A stretch of 64,000 nucleotides of DNA from Verrucomicrobiota bacterium (GCA_021413925.1 JAIOPL010000001.1:114016-178015), one strand, 5' to 3'. Shown: positions 1 to 8,788, counted from the first letter of the stretch. A program made the numbers and translations. The notes: generated by a model from the sequence alone, not told the origin.

Positions 1-79
1 GTAATCGGCCCACTTTTCGGCCGCAAAAGGGTGACGGACATTGGTAGGATTCACTATTCTAAGTCGTTACCCCCTACCT

Positions 80-547
80 ATGACCCTTTCCTCAAACGAA
101 GTTACTTCGACGATTCAGTTGGCGCTGGCACCGGTCTTTCTTCTTACCGCCGTGGTCATGCTCATCAATGCGATTAGCGGACGATTGGCCCGCGCCATCG
201 ATCGGATGCGATTCATTCACGGCGAGCTCTTTGCTGCCGAAAAACTCACCCCTGCGCTTGAGTCACACTATCGTGTCGAATTTCGCGAGGTTCGCATCAG
301 GGGGCGGATGTGTGCGCTTGCCATCTTCTTTGATGTCCTAAGCGGGGTGCTCATCTCCCTGACTGTTCTGGAAATCTTTTTCTTCGAGGCAGGAGTCAGA
401 CACTTTCAAGGTAGCTATGTGGTCACAACCTTTGTGGCGGGATTGATTTTCTTCATGACCGCTCTGGTAGTGGTACTGGTCGAGGTGGTCTATGCCCACC
501 GATCGGTTGGCTGGGATCTGCCGAGCCATCCTGACGAAAAGGCCTGA
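80..547 (+). CDS. DUF2721 family membrane protein
   Basis: This 155-residue protein matches the DUF2721 pattern. A first hydrophobic segment (around residues 13-30) is followed by the typical GRLARAIDRMR motif, then an amphipathic stretch and two further hydrophobic segments in the C-terminal half. It should lie in the inner membrane; the family has no established function. I chose the ATG at 80 because the family motif begins about 15 residues after it; an in-frame upstream codon at 41 would add 13 residues with no family similarity. The leader before the ATG is C/T-rich and has no Shine-Dalgarno sequence. It stands alone, followed by a small inverted-repeat element. Confidence 0.75.
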   Translation: MTLSSNEVTSTIQLALAPVFLLTAVVMLINAISGRLARAIDRMRFIHGELFAAEKLTPALESHYRVEFREVRIRGRMCALAIFFDVLSGVLISLTVLEIFFFEAGVRHFQGSYVVTTFVAGLIFFMTALVVVLVEVVYAHRSVGWDLPSHPDEKA

Positions 548-553
548 TGATTA

Positions 554-719
554 ATATGGAACTCAAAATACCTAGTCTCGGGAGAGCCTGGGACAGACTA
601 CCAGAGGTAGCCCCGGAGGGGTGAGACGAGCGGGTGCGAGCGAATCAAACAAAGGAACAACTTTTCTGAGTTGGATTGCCCGGCTGTTGCTTCGCATCCG
701 TTACGGCTGAGTTCCATAT
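554..719. repeat. MITE-like element with 12-bp terminal inverted repeats
   Basis: The sequence ATATGGAACTCA at 554-565 is matched by its exact reverse complement at 708-719, bounding a 166-bp noncoding segment. Inside lies one copy of the dispersed 'CCGTTGCTTCGCATCC' motif also present near 20150, 24040 and 43550. No open frame of note is inside. It looks like a small non-autonomous mobile element, although no target-site duplication is obvious. Confidence 0.55.
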
Positions 720-740
720 ACTTTTTGTCTGCTCCCCTCT

Positions 741-2078
741 ATGAACAAAAACGATAGCCAGGGAATCAGCCTGCTGACCTGCCTCTCTCTGGTCACGGCA
801 ACGATGGTGGGGACCGGCGTTTACACGAGCCTGGGCTTCCAGTTACAGGATCTGAAAAGCGGATTCTCCATCCTGGCGCTTTGGGTTCTTGGCGGACTTA
901 TTTCCCTCTGCGGAGCTCTCTCCTACGCGGAAGTTGCGGCACGGATTCCACGCTCTGGTGGCGAATACACCTACCTCTCAGAGATATACCATCCTGCCCT
1001 GGGATTCATGGCGGCCTGCGTCTCCCTGATCGCGGGATTCGCAGCGCCCATTTCACTCTCGGCCATCGCTTTCGGCACCTACTTGCACGCGGCACTCCCA
1101 GTCTGCCCCATCCGCCTCTCCACCGTGGGAGCTGTGGTGCTGATCTCGCTCGTTCATCTTAGATCGCTCAGAACAAGCTCGCTGCTCCAGAATGGAATGA
1201 CCGGCATCAAGTTCCTGCTAATCGGCCTCTTTATAGCGATCGGATTCGGAAGTGCGCTACTCCATCCCGCTTGCTTGAAACTCCTGCTGCCACAGCCAGC
1301 TTCTCTGGGGGAACTAACCCGACCAAACGCGGGAATCGCACTACTCTTTGTCCTCTATGCCTACTCGGGTTGGAATGCCGTGACCTATCTTGCCGGGGAG
1401 GTGAAGAGCCCCCGACGGACTGTCGGTCTCTCGCTTGTGATCGGCACCCTGGCAGTGACTCTCTTCTATGTTGTGCTCAACGCCGTCTTCCTCACGTCGG
1501 CCCCGGAGAATGAACTGCGCGGTGTGTTGAATGTGGGGAGCGTGTCGGCTAATCATCTGATCGGCCCCGTAGGCGGACGGATCATGTCGGGCATCATTGC
1601 TCTCGGCCTCCTTGCGTCGATCAGTGCCATGATCTGGACAGGCCCCCGGGTGACCCAGCGCGTCGGGGCGGATTACCCGTTCTTTGCCGCACTCGCGAAG
1701 ACCCGCGATAACATTCCGGTCAGGGCGATCCTACTGCAATTGGCGCTGGTCATGGGACTGATTGCCTTCGACTCCTTTGAAACGGTCCTTGTCTTTGCGC
1801 AGATCCCGCTACTGCTCTGCCTGATGCTGGGTGTCATCGGCCTGATCCTTCTTAGACGGAAACGTCATCGGGAGAACCCTCGACTCTCGACCCTCGACCC
1901 TCGTCATTCCTTTATCTGCCCCCTCTATCCTCTGCCGCCAATCGTGTTCCTGGTCTGCTCGGGCGCTGGATTGCTTTACTCGGTGATTACAAAGCCGTGG
2001 ATTGCCCTTGCAGGCGGGGTGCTTATGCTGCTCCCTCTCATCCTTCACCGATGGCTTTCCCCAAGGCGTCTTTCCTGA
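741..2078 (+). CDS. APC superfamily amino acid permease
   Basis: This 445-residue, very hydrophobic protein has about twelve predicted membrane spans. It carries the hallmark of the amino acid-polyamine-organocation superfamily: TATMVGTGVYTSLGF in helix 1 (around residues 18-32), then PRSGGEYTYL in the helix 2-3 region and YSGWNAVTYLAGEVK in helix 6. It probably imports or exchanges an amino acid across the inner membrane; the substrate cannot be told. The ATG at 741 is preceded by a C/T-rich leader without a ribosome-binding site. Its last 28 bases overlap the next gene's preferred start, so the two are probably co-transcribed. Confidence 0.88.
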   Translation: MNKNDSQGISLLTCLSLVTATMVGTGVYTSLGFQLQDLKSGFSILALWVLGGLISLCGALSYAEVAARIPRSGGEYTYLSEIYHPALGFMAACVSLIAGFAAPISLSAIAFGTYLHAALPVCPIRLSTVGAVVLISLVHLRSLRTSSLLQNGMTGIKFLLIGLFIAIGFGSALLHPACLKLLLPQPASLGELTRPNAGIALLFVLYAYSGWNAVTYLAGEVKSPRRTVGLSLVIGTLAVTLFYVVLNAVFLTSAPENELRGVLNVGSVSANHLIGPVGGRIMSGIIALGLLASISAMIWTGPRVTQRVGADYPFFAALAKTRDNIPVRAILLQLALVMGLIAFDSFETVLVFAQIPLLLCLMLGVIGLILLRRKRHRENPRLSTLDPRHSFICPLYPLPPIVFLVCSGAGLLYSVITKPWIALAGGVLMLLPLILHRWLSPRRLS

Positions 2079-3535
2079 TCCGTCGTAGCGTACTCTTCCT
2101 CCTGCTGTGGGGGAGTGCCGTTTCTTTGCTCCATGCCTCTTCGTTGCAGGAGCAGGCGGAGTTTCTGGCTGGAATTCCCCTGCCGCGGCAAAGCGTACTC
2201 TATCCCCTCCAGCAGTCACCCGAGTACCGAGATCACCAGAAACAACTTCAGGAACAATGGGCCTTCTGCAGAAGAATCCGTTACGATGTGATGCAGCAAT
2301 GGAGTCGTGAGCATCTGTCACAGGATCCGGCCAGCCGCGGAGTGCTCCGCTATCTCTTCGGGGGCCCTGACTTTCTGAATGCCTACGCCTTTTTTCCCGA
2401 TACCCGCGTTATGGTTCTCGGGGGCCTGGAGCCCGTGGGGGACCTTCCGCCGCCCGATGCTCTTGATCCTTCGACGCTCGGCGCTGCATTGAAGAATCTG
2501 GATGAGGCCCTCCACACCTCCCTTTTCTGCGGCTACTTCATTACGAGCGAAATGAGGCCACAGTTGGCCAATGGATCCTTTCAGGGCGTGCTTCCCGTCC
2601 TCTTTACGGAGCTGGCCCTCACCGGAAACATCGTCGAGTCAGCCCAGATGATACGCCCCTTCGGCTCCCCGGGAGTGCAGATCATCTATCGCCGTCCCGG
2701 AGGTCCGGCCCAGACGCTTTATTATTTCAAAGCCGACCTCTCGAATGGCAAAGAGTGCCGCAACTTCCTCTCATGGCTCGGTGATCTTGGTCCGGGAGCC
2801 TCCTACCTGAAAGCGGCCTCCTATCTCCTGCCGCTCGATGCCTTTTCCGAGACCCGGAACTTCCTGTTGAACACCTCCCAACTGATCCTTCAGGATGATT
2901 CTGGAATCCCCTACCGCAATTTCAAAACCGGTGAGTGGCGCATCCAGCTTTTCGGTGTTTACACCGATCCGCTTGCCATCTTCAAGCGCCGCAGGGAAGC
3001 GGAGTTGGAGGCAGCCTACGGGACGACCTACTTCAACGGGTCACTGCCTTTCGGAGCTGGGTATCATGTGAATGCCAACGATGCGAATCTGCTGCTTGCC
3101 ACGAGGGATCTAGGTAATACCCCTCAGCAACCGATGCCCATCATGCCATTGCCACTACCCGCTGGGATAGCGTTCGCTTCGCCGACGCCCACACCCACAC
3201 CCACACCCACACCCACACCTAAACCAACCCCGATCAGAATCCGCAGAGCCCTCCCCGTTCCGATCCGCAAGGCGATTCCCGTTAGGACTCCGAAGCCCAT
3301 TCTGCAAACTGAAGAACCCCAGACTCAGCTCCAATCTCAGTATCAGTCCCCGGCCATGGCTGTTCCCATTGCGATATCCGCAATCGCAACGGCCACCAGC
3401 CCACCCGTGATTCCCCAACAAACAGCGGTTACTCCTACTCCTCTACCGGAGCCTCCTGCTGTTCCAACTGCTCCGTCTGCACTGGCTTTGCCAGATCCTG
3501 TGCAAACAACCACGAGCGGAAAACCGATCGACTAA
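2051..3535 (+). CDS. secreted protein with C-terminal Pro-Thr repeat tail, unknown function
   Basis: The protein has 494 residues. The start at 2051 places a good signal peptide (basic SFLIRRS, then a hydrophobic core ending near LLHASS) at the N-terminus; a start at 1997 would bury it. The body (about residues 30-370) matches no family I recognise. The C-terminal 120 residues are low complexity, with a [17 protein letters not shown] tract encoded by an in-frame ACACCC hexanucleotide run at about 3187-3226, then Pro-, Gln- and Ala-rich sequence. The tail looks like a periplasm- or wall-spanning linker. The gene overlaps the permease by 28 bases, which suggests an operon. Confidence 0.65.
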   Translation: MAFPKASFLIRRSVLFLLLWGSAVSLLHASSLQEQAEFLAGIPLPRQSVLYPLQQSPEYRDHQKQLQEQWAFCRRIRYDVMQQWSREHLSQDPASRGVLRYLFGGPDFLNAYAFFPDTRVMVLGGLEPVGDLPPPDALDPSTLGAALKNLDEALHTSLFCGYFITSEMRPQLANGSFQGVLPVLFTELALTGNIVESAQMIRPFGSPGVQIIYRRPGGPAQTLYYFKADLSNGKECRNFLSWLGDLGPGASYLKAASYLLPLDAFSETRNFLLNTSQLILQDDSGIPYRNFKTGEWRIQLFGVYTDPLAIFKRRREAELEAAYGTTYFNGSLPFGAGYHVNANDANLLLATRDLGNTPQQPMPIMPLPLPAGIAFASPTPTPTPTPTPTPKPTPIRIRRALPVPIRKAIPVRTPKPILQTEEPQTQLQSQYQSPAMAVPIAISAIATATSPPVIPQQTAVTPTPLPEPPAVPTAPSALALPDPVQTTTSGKPID

Positions 3536-3543
3536 AGTTTCAG

Positions 3544-4386
3544 CTAAAACTTCCAGATTTGCTGGGCCACAACGATCAAAACAAAGAGAAGCCCTATCAC
3601 GGCATTGGTTTCAAAGAAGGCCTTGTTGATCTTTCCGAGATCGAGCGTCCGTGCAATGCGATGCTCATAGACCAATAGGAAAGGCACGGGTATCAGCCCT
3701 AGAAAATAGATCTTCCCGAGATGGGCCGAGAGACCGAATCCGATCAAACCCATCAGCATCAGCAGATGCAGCCAACCGGCTAAACGCAGCACGCCTGGAA
3801 CACCAAGCCAGACCACCATCGAGTGCAGTCCCTCACGACGATCCGTCTCCACATCCTGCGTGGCATAGATTATATCGAATCCGGCCACCCAGCAGAGAAC
3901 ACCCCCAGCCAGAATGATCGGAGGCCAAGCAAAGGATCCTGTCACGGCGAGCCATGCACCCACCGGCGAGACTGAGAGGGCAAGTCCCAGGAAGAACTGA
4001 GCGGCATGAGTGAAACGCTTCGTGAGCGAGTAAAGAAAGATGATCCCGAGAGCCACGGGAGAAAGCAGGAAGCAAAGACGGTTGATAAAAAACGTCGTGC
4101 CGACAAAGAGTGCAGCACTGATCAGGCACGTCATGATGGCCGCATACTTGCCAAGAAGTTGATGCCGGCCCGCAGTTCTGGGATTGCGTTTGTCGATTTC
4201 CCAGTCAGCAATGCGGTTGAAGGTCATCGCCGCCGTACGGGCAAAGACCATGCAGAGCAGAATAAGAGCGAACAGCCTCCAACCCGGCCAACTCCCGTTA
4301 GAGCCAGCGGCAACGATCATCGACCCGAGAGCGAACGGCAGCGCAAAAACCGTATGCGAGAACCTTATGAAGGTGAGAAACCGCAC
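3544..4386 (-). CDS. mqnP: UbiA-family prenyltransferase, MqnP-like (menaquinone, futalosine pathway)
   Basis: This membrane prenyltransferase has about eight hydrophobic spans. The first Asp-rich motif reads NRIADWEIDKRNPRTAGR and the second is DVETDRREGLHS. The NRxxDxxxD form of the first motif is the variant typical of the UbiA-like enzymes that attach the polyprenyl chain in futalosine-dependent menaquinone synthesis. MqnC is encoded in the same window at 36834-37922, which supports that reading over 4-hydroxybenzoate prenylation. The start is uncertain: I prefer GTG 4386, just before RFLTFIRFSHT, because the upstream in-frame sequence (to TTG 4470) runs through a tandem GGTGGGAA repeat that looks noncoding. 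Confidence 0.82.
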   Translation of the reverse strand: MRFLTFIRFSHTVFALPFALGSMIVAAGSNGSWPGWRLFALILLCMVFARTAAMTFNRIADWEIDKRNPRTAGRHQLLGKYAAIMTCLISAALFVGTTFFINRLCFLLSPVALGIIFLYSLTKRFTHAAQFFLGLALSVSPVGAWLAVTGSFAWPPIILAGGVLCWVAGFDIIYATQDVETDRREGLHSMVVWLGVPGVLRLAGWLHLLMLMGLIGFGLSAHLGKIYFLGLIPVPFLLVYEHRIARTLDLGKINKAFFETNAVIGLLFVLIVVAQQIWKF

Positions 4387-4396
4387 CAAAGGTGCG

Positions 4397-4428
4397 TTGG
4401 TGGGAAGGTGGGAAGGTGGGAAGGTCAC
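4397..4428 (+). repeat. short tandem repeat of GGTGGGAA
   Basis: Three head-to-tail copies of the octamer GGTGGGAA lie immediately upstream of the preferred prenyltransferase start. They read as noncoding leader DNA and are the main reason for not extending that gene upstream. Confidence 0.6.
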
Positions 4429-4479
4429 GATCTGAACGACTTTAACACCTTGGAACTTTAAACTTTCCAACCTTTCACT

Positions 4480-4497
4480 CCCTCCGCTTGCGGAGGG
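4480..4497 (-). terminator. hairpin directly after pyrE stop
   Basis: CCCTCCGC and GCGGAGGG form a perfect 8-bp stem with a TT loop, abutting the pyrE stop codon on the minus strand. There is no uridine run after it, so it may be a weak or Rho-assisted terminator, or an mRNA-end stabiliser. Confidence 0.4.
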
Positions 4498-5079
4498 TTA
4501 TTTGCTTCCCGGCTTCACGGCAGCAATACCGATGAGATCCTCGGGTAGCGCATCCGCCGGAAAGGTCTCCGGAGTCATCTGGATCAGACTGACAAAGGGA
4601 CAGCCGAAATCGGGGAGATTTCCACCACTACGATCGACGATGGAACCTGCTGCCACCACGACGCCGCCTAGCCCACGGACGATGTCGATGGTTTCCTGGA
4701 CACGGCCGCCGCGGGTCACCACATCCTCGGCGACGATAAAGCGCTCACCGGGTTTGATCTCGAAGCGGCGCATCACAAGGCTGCCATTCCCGTCCTTCTC
4801 GACAAAGATATGGCGGGTGCCGAGATGCCGCGCCACTTCCTGCCCGACAATAATGCCACCGACGGCCGGAGAGATCACCGTTGGTTTCTTCCCCTCCACT
4901 TCCGTGTGGAAGGGACGCAGTTTTTCAGCCAACTCCTCGCAGACTTCAGCCGCAACGGGGGCATCCTGGAGAAGCAGGGCACATTGAAAAAACTCGCGGC
5001 TATGAAGACCGGAACGGAGAATGAAATGACCGTGCAGCAGGGCTCCGGTCTGTTTGAAAAGGGCGAGGACGTCGGGCAT
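4498..5079 (-). CDS. pyrE: orotate phosphoribosyltransferase
   Basis: PyrE converts orotate and PRPP to orotidine 5'-monophosphate in de novo pyrimidine synthesis, in the cytoplasm. The 193-residue protein has the family layout: N-terminal FILRSGLHSREFF (substrate loop region), the PAVGGIIVGQEVARHLG segment, and the PRPP-binding FIVAEDVVTRGGRVQET around residues 113-129. The PRPP loop reads VTRGGR rather than the more usual VTTGGS, a variant that keeps the acidic pair. The length is normal. The MqnP-like gene lies downstream on the same strand across a short hairpin. Confidence 0.92.
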   Translation of the reverse strand: MPDVLALFKQTGALLHGHFILRSGLHSREFFQCALLLQDAPVAAEVCEELAEKLRPFHTEVEGKKPTVISPAVGGIIVGQEVARHLGTRHIFVEKDGNGSLVMRRFEIKPGERFIVAEDVVTRGGRVQETIDIVRGLGGVVVAAGSIVDRSGGNLPDFGCPFVSLIQMTPETFPADALPEDLIGIAAVKPGSK

Positions 5080-5192
5080 TTGGGAAAGTGAATGGTTAAA
5101 AAGTGAAAAGTGAAAGGTGGGTGAAGAGAGCGCCTTAAAAATGGGGAAATAGGATAAGGATGATTGGTTCGATTTTTAACTCTTCATCCTTT

Positions 5193-6011
5193 TTATCCTT
5201 CTTCATTCCGCTGCGGCGCTCCGACAAAGGAGATTCCGCGCTTCTGGCGGTCGAGGAATTCCTTGGCAAGGACGCGGTAGGCCGTGGCTCCGGGACCTTT
5301 CGGATCATACTCGAGGATGGTTTTTCCAAAGCTCGGCGCCTCGCTGATGCGGACAGATCGTGGAATTGCCGCTTGGAAGACGACCTCCTCGAAGTGGGCG
5401 CGGACATCACGCACGACGGCGGCGCTGATGTTGGTGCGAACGTCGAGCATGGTCATGAGAAGTCCGCTCATGGCGAGGGTCGGGTTGGCTCCGGACTCAC
5501 GGATCTGTTCCATAACGCTGACCAGCTTGCCGAGCCCCTCGAGGGCGTAGTATTCGCACTGGATCGGGATGAGGATCTCGTCGGCGGCGCTCAGGGCATT
5601 GGTCATCAGGATGCCGAGCGACGGAGGACAATCCAAAATGATGAACTCGAAGCGGCCCGAGTTGCGCACCGGTTCCAACACACTGCGGAGCTGACCCAGA
5701 TGTCCCTCCATCCTTGCCACCTCGATCTCTGCGCCGGCAAGGTCGAGGTCGGCAGGAATACCGGCCAGATTCGGAAGACGCGTCTCCTGGATCAGATCCT
5801 CCATCGGGGTCTCGCCGATCATCGCGGCATAGAGGCTGCTCCCCTCACCTGTCTCGAGGCCCAAGGCACTGGAGGCATTCCCCTGGGGATCCAGATCGAG
5901 TAAGAGGACGGGATGGCCCGACTCCGCGATGGCCGCGGCGAGGTTGACCGAAGTGGTGGTTTTTCCGACGCCACCCTTCTGGTTGGCGATGGCGATGACT
6001 TTGGTCTTCAT
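5193..6011 (-). CDS. parA: ParA/Soj family ATPase
   Basis: This 272-residue protein starts MKTKVIAIANQKGGVGKTTT, the deviant Walker A of ParA/MinD ATPases, with the signature lysine in KGGVGKT. DLDPQGNASSALG (A') and FIILDCPPSLG (Walker B) follow. The length and absence of an N-terminal DNA-binding domain fit chromosomal Soj-type ParA. I placed the start at 6011; longer frames run into the upstream amidase gene, whose stop lies only five bases before this ATG, so the two genes are co-transcribed. No parB follows within the window, which is unusual for a chromosomal Soj, so its partner is elsewhere or it serves another positioning role. Confidence 0.9.
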   Translation of the reverse strand: MKTKVIAIANQKGGVGKTTTSVNLAAAIAESGHPVLLLDLDPQGNASSALGLETGEGSSLYAAMIGETPMEDLIQETRLPNLAGIPADLDLAGAEIEVARMEGHLGQLRSVLEPVRNSGRFEFIILDCPPSLGILMTNALSAADEILIPIQCEYYALEGLGKLVSVMEQIRESGANPTLAMSGLLMTMLDVRTNISAAVVRDVRAHFEEVVFQAAIPRSVRISEAPSFGKTILEYDPKGPGATAYRVLAKEFLDRQKRGISFVGAPQRNEEG

Positions 6012-6016
6012 GGGGA

Positions 6017-7258
6017 TCAGTTTGCCGCCCCTCCGTAGTAATCGGCAAGCCCTTGCGCCACCGCATCGGCATATTCCCTGTAAATGCTTGGCAAGGAGAG
6101 TCCCCCCACGTTCCGGCGACCCTCGTAATCTCCGAGCTGGACCCTGTTGAAGACAGGATTGCTGTTCATGACATACGGCTCGCAGTAGACCACAGGACAC
6201 TCGAAGAGCCTGTTGGCCAGAAGATTACGTATCCAGAGGTAGGGGTTGGAGGAGGCCGGGATGGCATTGGCACTATGGTAGATGAAGGGAGGAAGGCCGG
6301 TGGCGGCAGTCAAGGAACGGGCGACGCATTCCGAGGCCCCCAACTCCTCGCCGTGGGTCCCGCCGAGCAGTTTCACGAGCATGGTGTAGCGCTCATCCTC
6401 ATGCAGGAGCTCGTTACCAGATATATCCCCGGAAAGGAGAAGGTGGAGATGGTTCTTGTCAGTCAGGGTGGGTCGCGCGGGATTACCCCATTCCTCGGCA
6501 TTGAAATGCAGGCAGACGACAAGATCGGGCCGGATCACAGAGTTCACCAGGCGGGCCCGGTTGCGTATTTCGCCGACTCGATAAAACAGCCGCTCTGCCT
6601 CGAACTCCAGACGGGTGCTCGAAAGCTGCGCCCCCTCTTCCTGAAGGGAAACCGCCGCCGCTTTCTTGAGTTTGTCCGGCCGCAGAGAGGTCGTAGCTCC
6701 GTTTTTGGAGCGGGTTAGCCAGACTTCCGCGCCCATGGCTTCCAGTTTCTTTTTGAGGATCTTGGCCACAATCAACGTCATCTCTCCCTCCTCGACCGAC
6801 CTCGAGTGACCGATCTGGAACCAACGGGCCTCCATCCGGGCAAACTTCCCGCCGAGATGCCCTGGGTCGATCGCGATCCTCAGTCCCGCCAGAGGCTTGC
6901 CTGGTTGAGGGGAACGCTGCCCCCGTTCTTTCCAGAAACGAGGGGGGATCTTGGCGGCACTCCCCGGAGAAGCCAGCGGCAGGATGACGGGTGTCGCCCC
7001 GGCATGAGGTGTTATCATTGCCTGAGTCGGGGTCAGCGAGATCCATTGGCGCCAGGAGCCATCTGGCACATAGACCTGCCGGAGCAGGCGCTCGAATTCA
7101 GATGCCGTGATAATTCCAGAATAGCGGTGAAGGGTCTTCCAGTCGGGCTGCGGGGCCAACGGACTTAGCAGCGCACCCCTGCCGGAATGCATGGTCAGCA
7201 ACAAAAGAGGCAGTACCAGGAGACGAAGCAGGCTTGCTTGAGGGAACAGTTTCTTCAC
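6017..7258 (-). CDS. N-acetylmuramoyl-L-alanine amidase, Amidase_3 type, exported
   Basis: The 413-residue protein has a signal peptide (MKKLF then a hydrophobic stretch to about residue 28) and a C-terminal Amidase_3-like domain from about residue 126. It opens with RIAIDPGHLGG (first zinc ligand H), has a glutamate in the SVEEGEMTLIVA helix, R-A-R-L-V-N, and PDLVVCLHFNAEEWG (second zinc ligand H). It should cleave the amide between MurNAc and the stem peptide in the periplasm. The N-terminal 125 residues resemble nothing I can name. The start codon is GTG. It sits upstream of parA with a five-base gap. The pairing of a cell-wall hydrolase with ParA could hint at a division or septation role (inference). 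Confidence 0.82.
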   Translation of the reverse strand: MKKLFPQASLLRLLVLPLLLLTMHSGRGALLSPLAPQPDWKTLHRYSGIITASEFERLLRQVYVPDGSWRQWISLTPTQAMITPHAGATPVILPLASPGSAAKIPPRFWKERGQRSPQPGKPLAGLRIAIDPGHLGGKFARMEARWFQIGHSRSVEEGEMTLIVAKILKKKLEAMGAEVWLTRSKNGATTSLRPDKLKKAAAVSLQEEGAQLSSTRLEFEAERLFYRVGEIRNRARLVNSVIRPDLVVCLHFNAEEWGNPARPTLTDKNHLHLLLSGDISGNELLHEDERYTMLVKLLGGTHGEELGASECVARSLTAATGLPPFIYHSANAIPASSNPYLWIRNLLANRLFECPVVYCEPYVMNSNPVFNRVQLGDYEGRRNVGGLSLPSIYREYADAVAQGLADYYGGAAN

Positions 7259-7310
7259 GCAGATGCATTTTTACATCGTCCCGGGTGCTTGTTTCGATAA
7301 AAACCGCTGA

Positions 7311-8102
7311 GTGATTAAAATCCTCTTCCTTGGCGATGTGGTTGGAGAGCCAGGTCGTATGGCCGCATGCCGGACCGCCGAGCTCTACCTGAAACGCGGC
7401 GATGCCGACTTTATTGTGGTCAATGGGGAGAACGCAGCGGCGGGTCGCGGGATCACCCCGAAGCTGGCGATCGATCTCATGAGGAGCGGCGTGGCGGTTA
7501 TCACCACCGGCGACCACATCTGGGACCAGAAAGAGATTTATTCCTACATTTCCACCGAACCCAGGCTCCTACGACCGATCAACTATCCCCCCGGCACGCC
7601 TGGCGGAGGCAGCATCGTTCTGGATACGGCCCATGGCCCCATCGCCGTCATGAACGTCCAGTGCCGGACCTTCATGAAGAATCCGCTGGAGAATCCCTTC
7701 CTGGCAGCCTCAGCCGAGATCCAGCGCCTGCGAAAAGAGACTCCCGTGATCATCGTCGATGTCCACGGCGAGACCACGAGCGAGAAGATCGCCATGGGCC
7801 GTCATCTGGATGGCAAGGTCTCGCTGGTCGTCGGAACCCACACCCATGTGCAGACCGCCGACGAGCGGATCTTTCCCGGGGGCACCGGCTTCCTCTGCGA
7901 TGCAGGGATGTGCGGCCCGGAGGACTCCATCCTGGGCCGCGATTGCGATGCCGTCGTGGGGCAGTTCCTCACCTCGATGCCGGCCAAGTTCCCGGTGGCC
8001 CGGGGGCCTGTCATGGCCTGCGGGGTACTAGTCGAGGTCGATCCTGAAACGGGAAAGGCCAAAGCAATCCGCCGTGTCGTGGAACGCTACGGCGCACCTT
8101 AG
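7311..8102 (+). CDS. YmdB/TIGR00282-family metallophosphoesterase
   Basis: This 263-residue protein has the complete motif ladder of the YmdB family: ILFLGDVVGEPG at the N-terminus, VNGENAAAGRG, TTGDHIWDQ, NVQCRTFM, VDVHGETTSEK and GTHTHVQTADERI. These provide the two-metal site. Characterised members hydrolyse 2',3'-cyclic nucleotides and affect stress and motility switching; that role here is by analogy only. The initiation codon is GTG at 7311. It is divergent from the amidase gene with a 52-base gap, so both promoters lie there. Confidence 0.9.
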   Translation: MIKILFLGDVVGEPGRMAACRTAELYLKRGDADFIVVNGENAAAGRGITPKLAIDLMRSGVAVITTGDHIWDQKEIYSYISTEPRLLRPINYPPGTPGGGSIVLDTAHGPIAVMNVQCRTFMKNPLENPFLAASAEIQRLRKETPVIIVDVHGETTSEKIAMGRHLDGKVSLVVGTHTHVQTADERIFPGGTGFLCDAGMCGPEDSILGRDCDAVVGQFLTSMPAKFPVARGPVMACGVLVEVDPETGKAKAIRRVVERYGAP

Positions 8103-8203
8103 AAAAACTCCCTTAACGAGCTTTTCGCTGGCGTTTGCCATCGGGCAACCTAGTGTGCCGACGCAGTCTCTTTCCCACAAACCAACCTCCTTTTCTTATT
8201 CCC

Positions 8204-8692
8204 ATGACGATCACCAAAGGCTCCGTTGTTCTCTTTGACTACACGCTCACCGACGATGACAAGGAGCTCATTGACTCCTCTAAAGACGCGGGTCCTCTCG
8301 CCTATCTGCAGGGCGAGGGCCAGATCGTCAAGGGCCTCGAGAACGCTATGGAGGGCAAACGCGCGGGAGATACCTTCAAGATCAGCGTTACTCCCGAGGA
8401 GGGCTACGGCGCGATCGATCCTGCGAAGATCGCCGTGGTCGATGCCGATCAGATCGAGGGGGGGGATGAACTTGAGGAGGGAATGCAGTTGGAAGCCTCC
8501 CATGATAGCGAGGAGGGCGAACAGGTCGTGGTCGTCGCCAAGATTGAGGGGAATAAAATTACCCTAGATGGCAATCATCCGCTAGCCGGCATGAATCTCC
8601 ACTTCGACATCAAGATCCGAGAGGTCCGTGCCGCTACCGCCGAGGAAATCGAACACGGCCATGTGCACGGTGACGGCGGCCATCATCACTAA
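8204..8692 (+). CDS. slyD: FKBP-type peptidyl-prolyl isomerase, SlyD-like
   Basis: The 162-residue protein begins with a split FKBP domain: VVLFDYTLTDDDKELIDSS, then GPLAYLQGEGQIVKGLENAM and the conserved GYGAID. An IF-type insert follows (about residues 75-130), with NHPLAGMNLHFDIKI returning to the FKBP fold. It ends in a short histidine-rich tail, HGHVHGDGGHHH, resembling SlyD's nickel-binding tail. It should act as a cytoplasmic foldase with possible metal binding. I chose ATG 8204; an upstream codon at 8135 adds residues unrelated to the family. The leader lacks a Shine-Dalgarno sequence. Confidence 0.9.
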   Translation: MTITKGSVVLFDYTLTDDDKELIDSSKDAGPLAYLQGEGQIVKGLENAMEGKRAGDTFKISVTPEEGYGAIDPAKIAVVDADQIEGGDELEEGMQLEASHDSEEGEQVVVVAKIEGNKITLDGNHPLAGMNLHFDIKIREVRAATAEEIEHGHVHGDGGHHH

Positions 8693-8710
8693 TCACGCAG
8701 CGTTTTAGAT

Positions 8711-8739
8711 CTCCCGCAGAGGCGCGGAGACGCAGAGAG
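8711..8739 (+). repeat. dispersed repeat R1, copy 1
   Basis: This copy reads CTCCCGCAGAGGCGCGGAGA and onward. Related copies are at 20099, 22825 (minus), 23874, 24003 (minus), 35532, 35717 (minus) and 45827, all intergenic. This copy lies about 50 bases upstream of a structured R8 repeat, as does the copy at 45827. Confidence 0.7.
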
Positions 8740-8788
8740 TTTTTTACTCTGTGTTGTTAAAGGGCTTGGAGACTTGCCCTAAGTGACT

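Noticed and set aside
5140..5205. Terminator hairpin after parA
   Set aside because: GGATAAGGATGA and a near-complement are present, but the stem is interrupted and overlaps the parA end; not strong enough to list.
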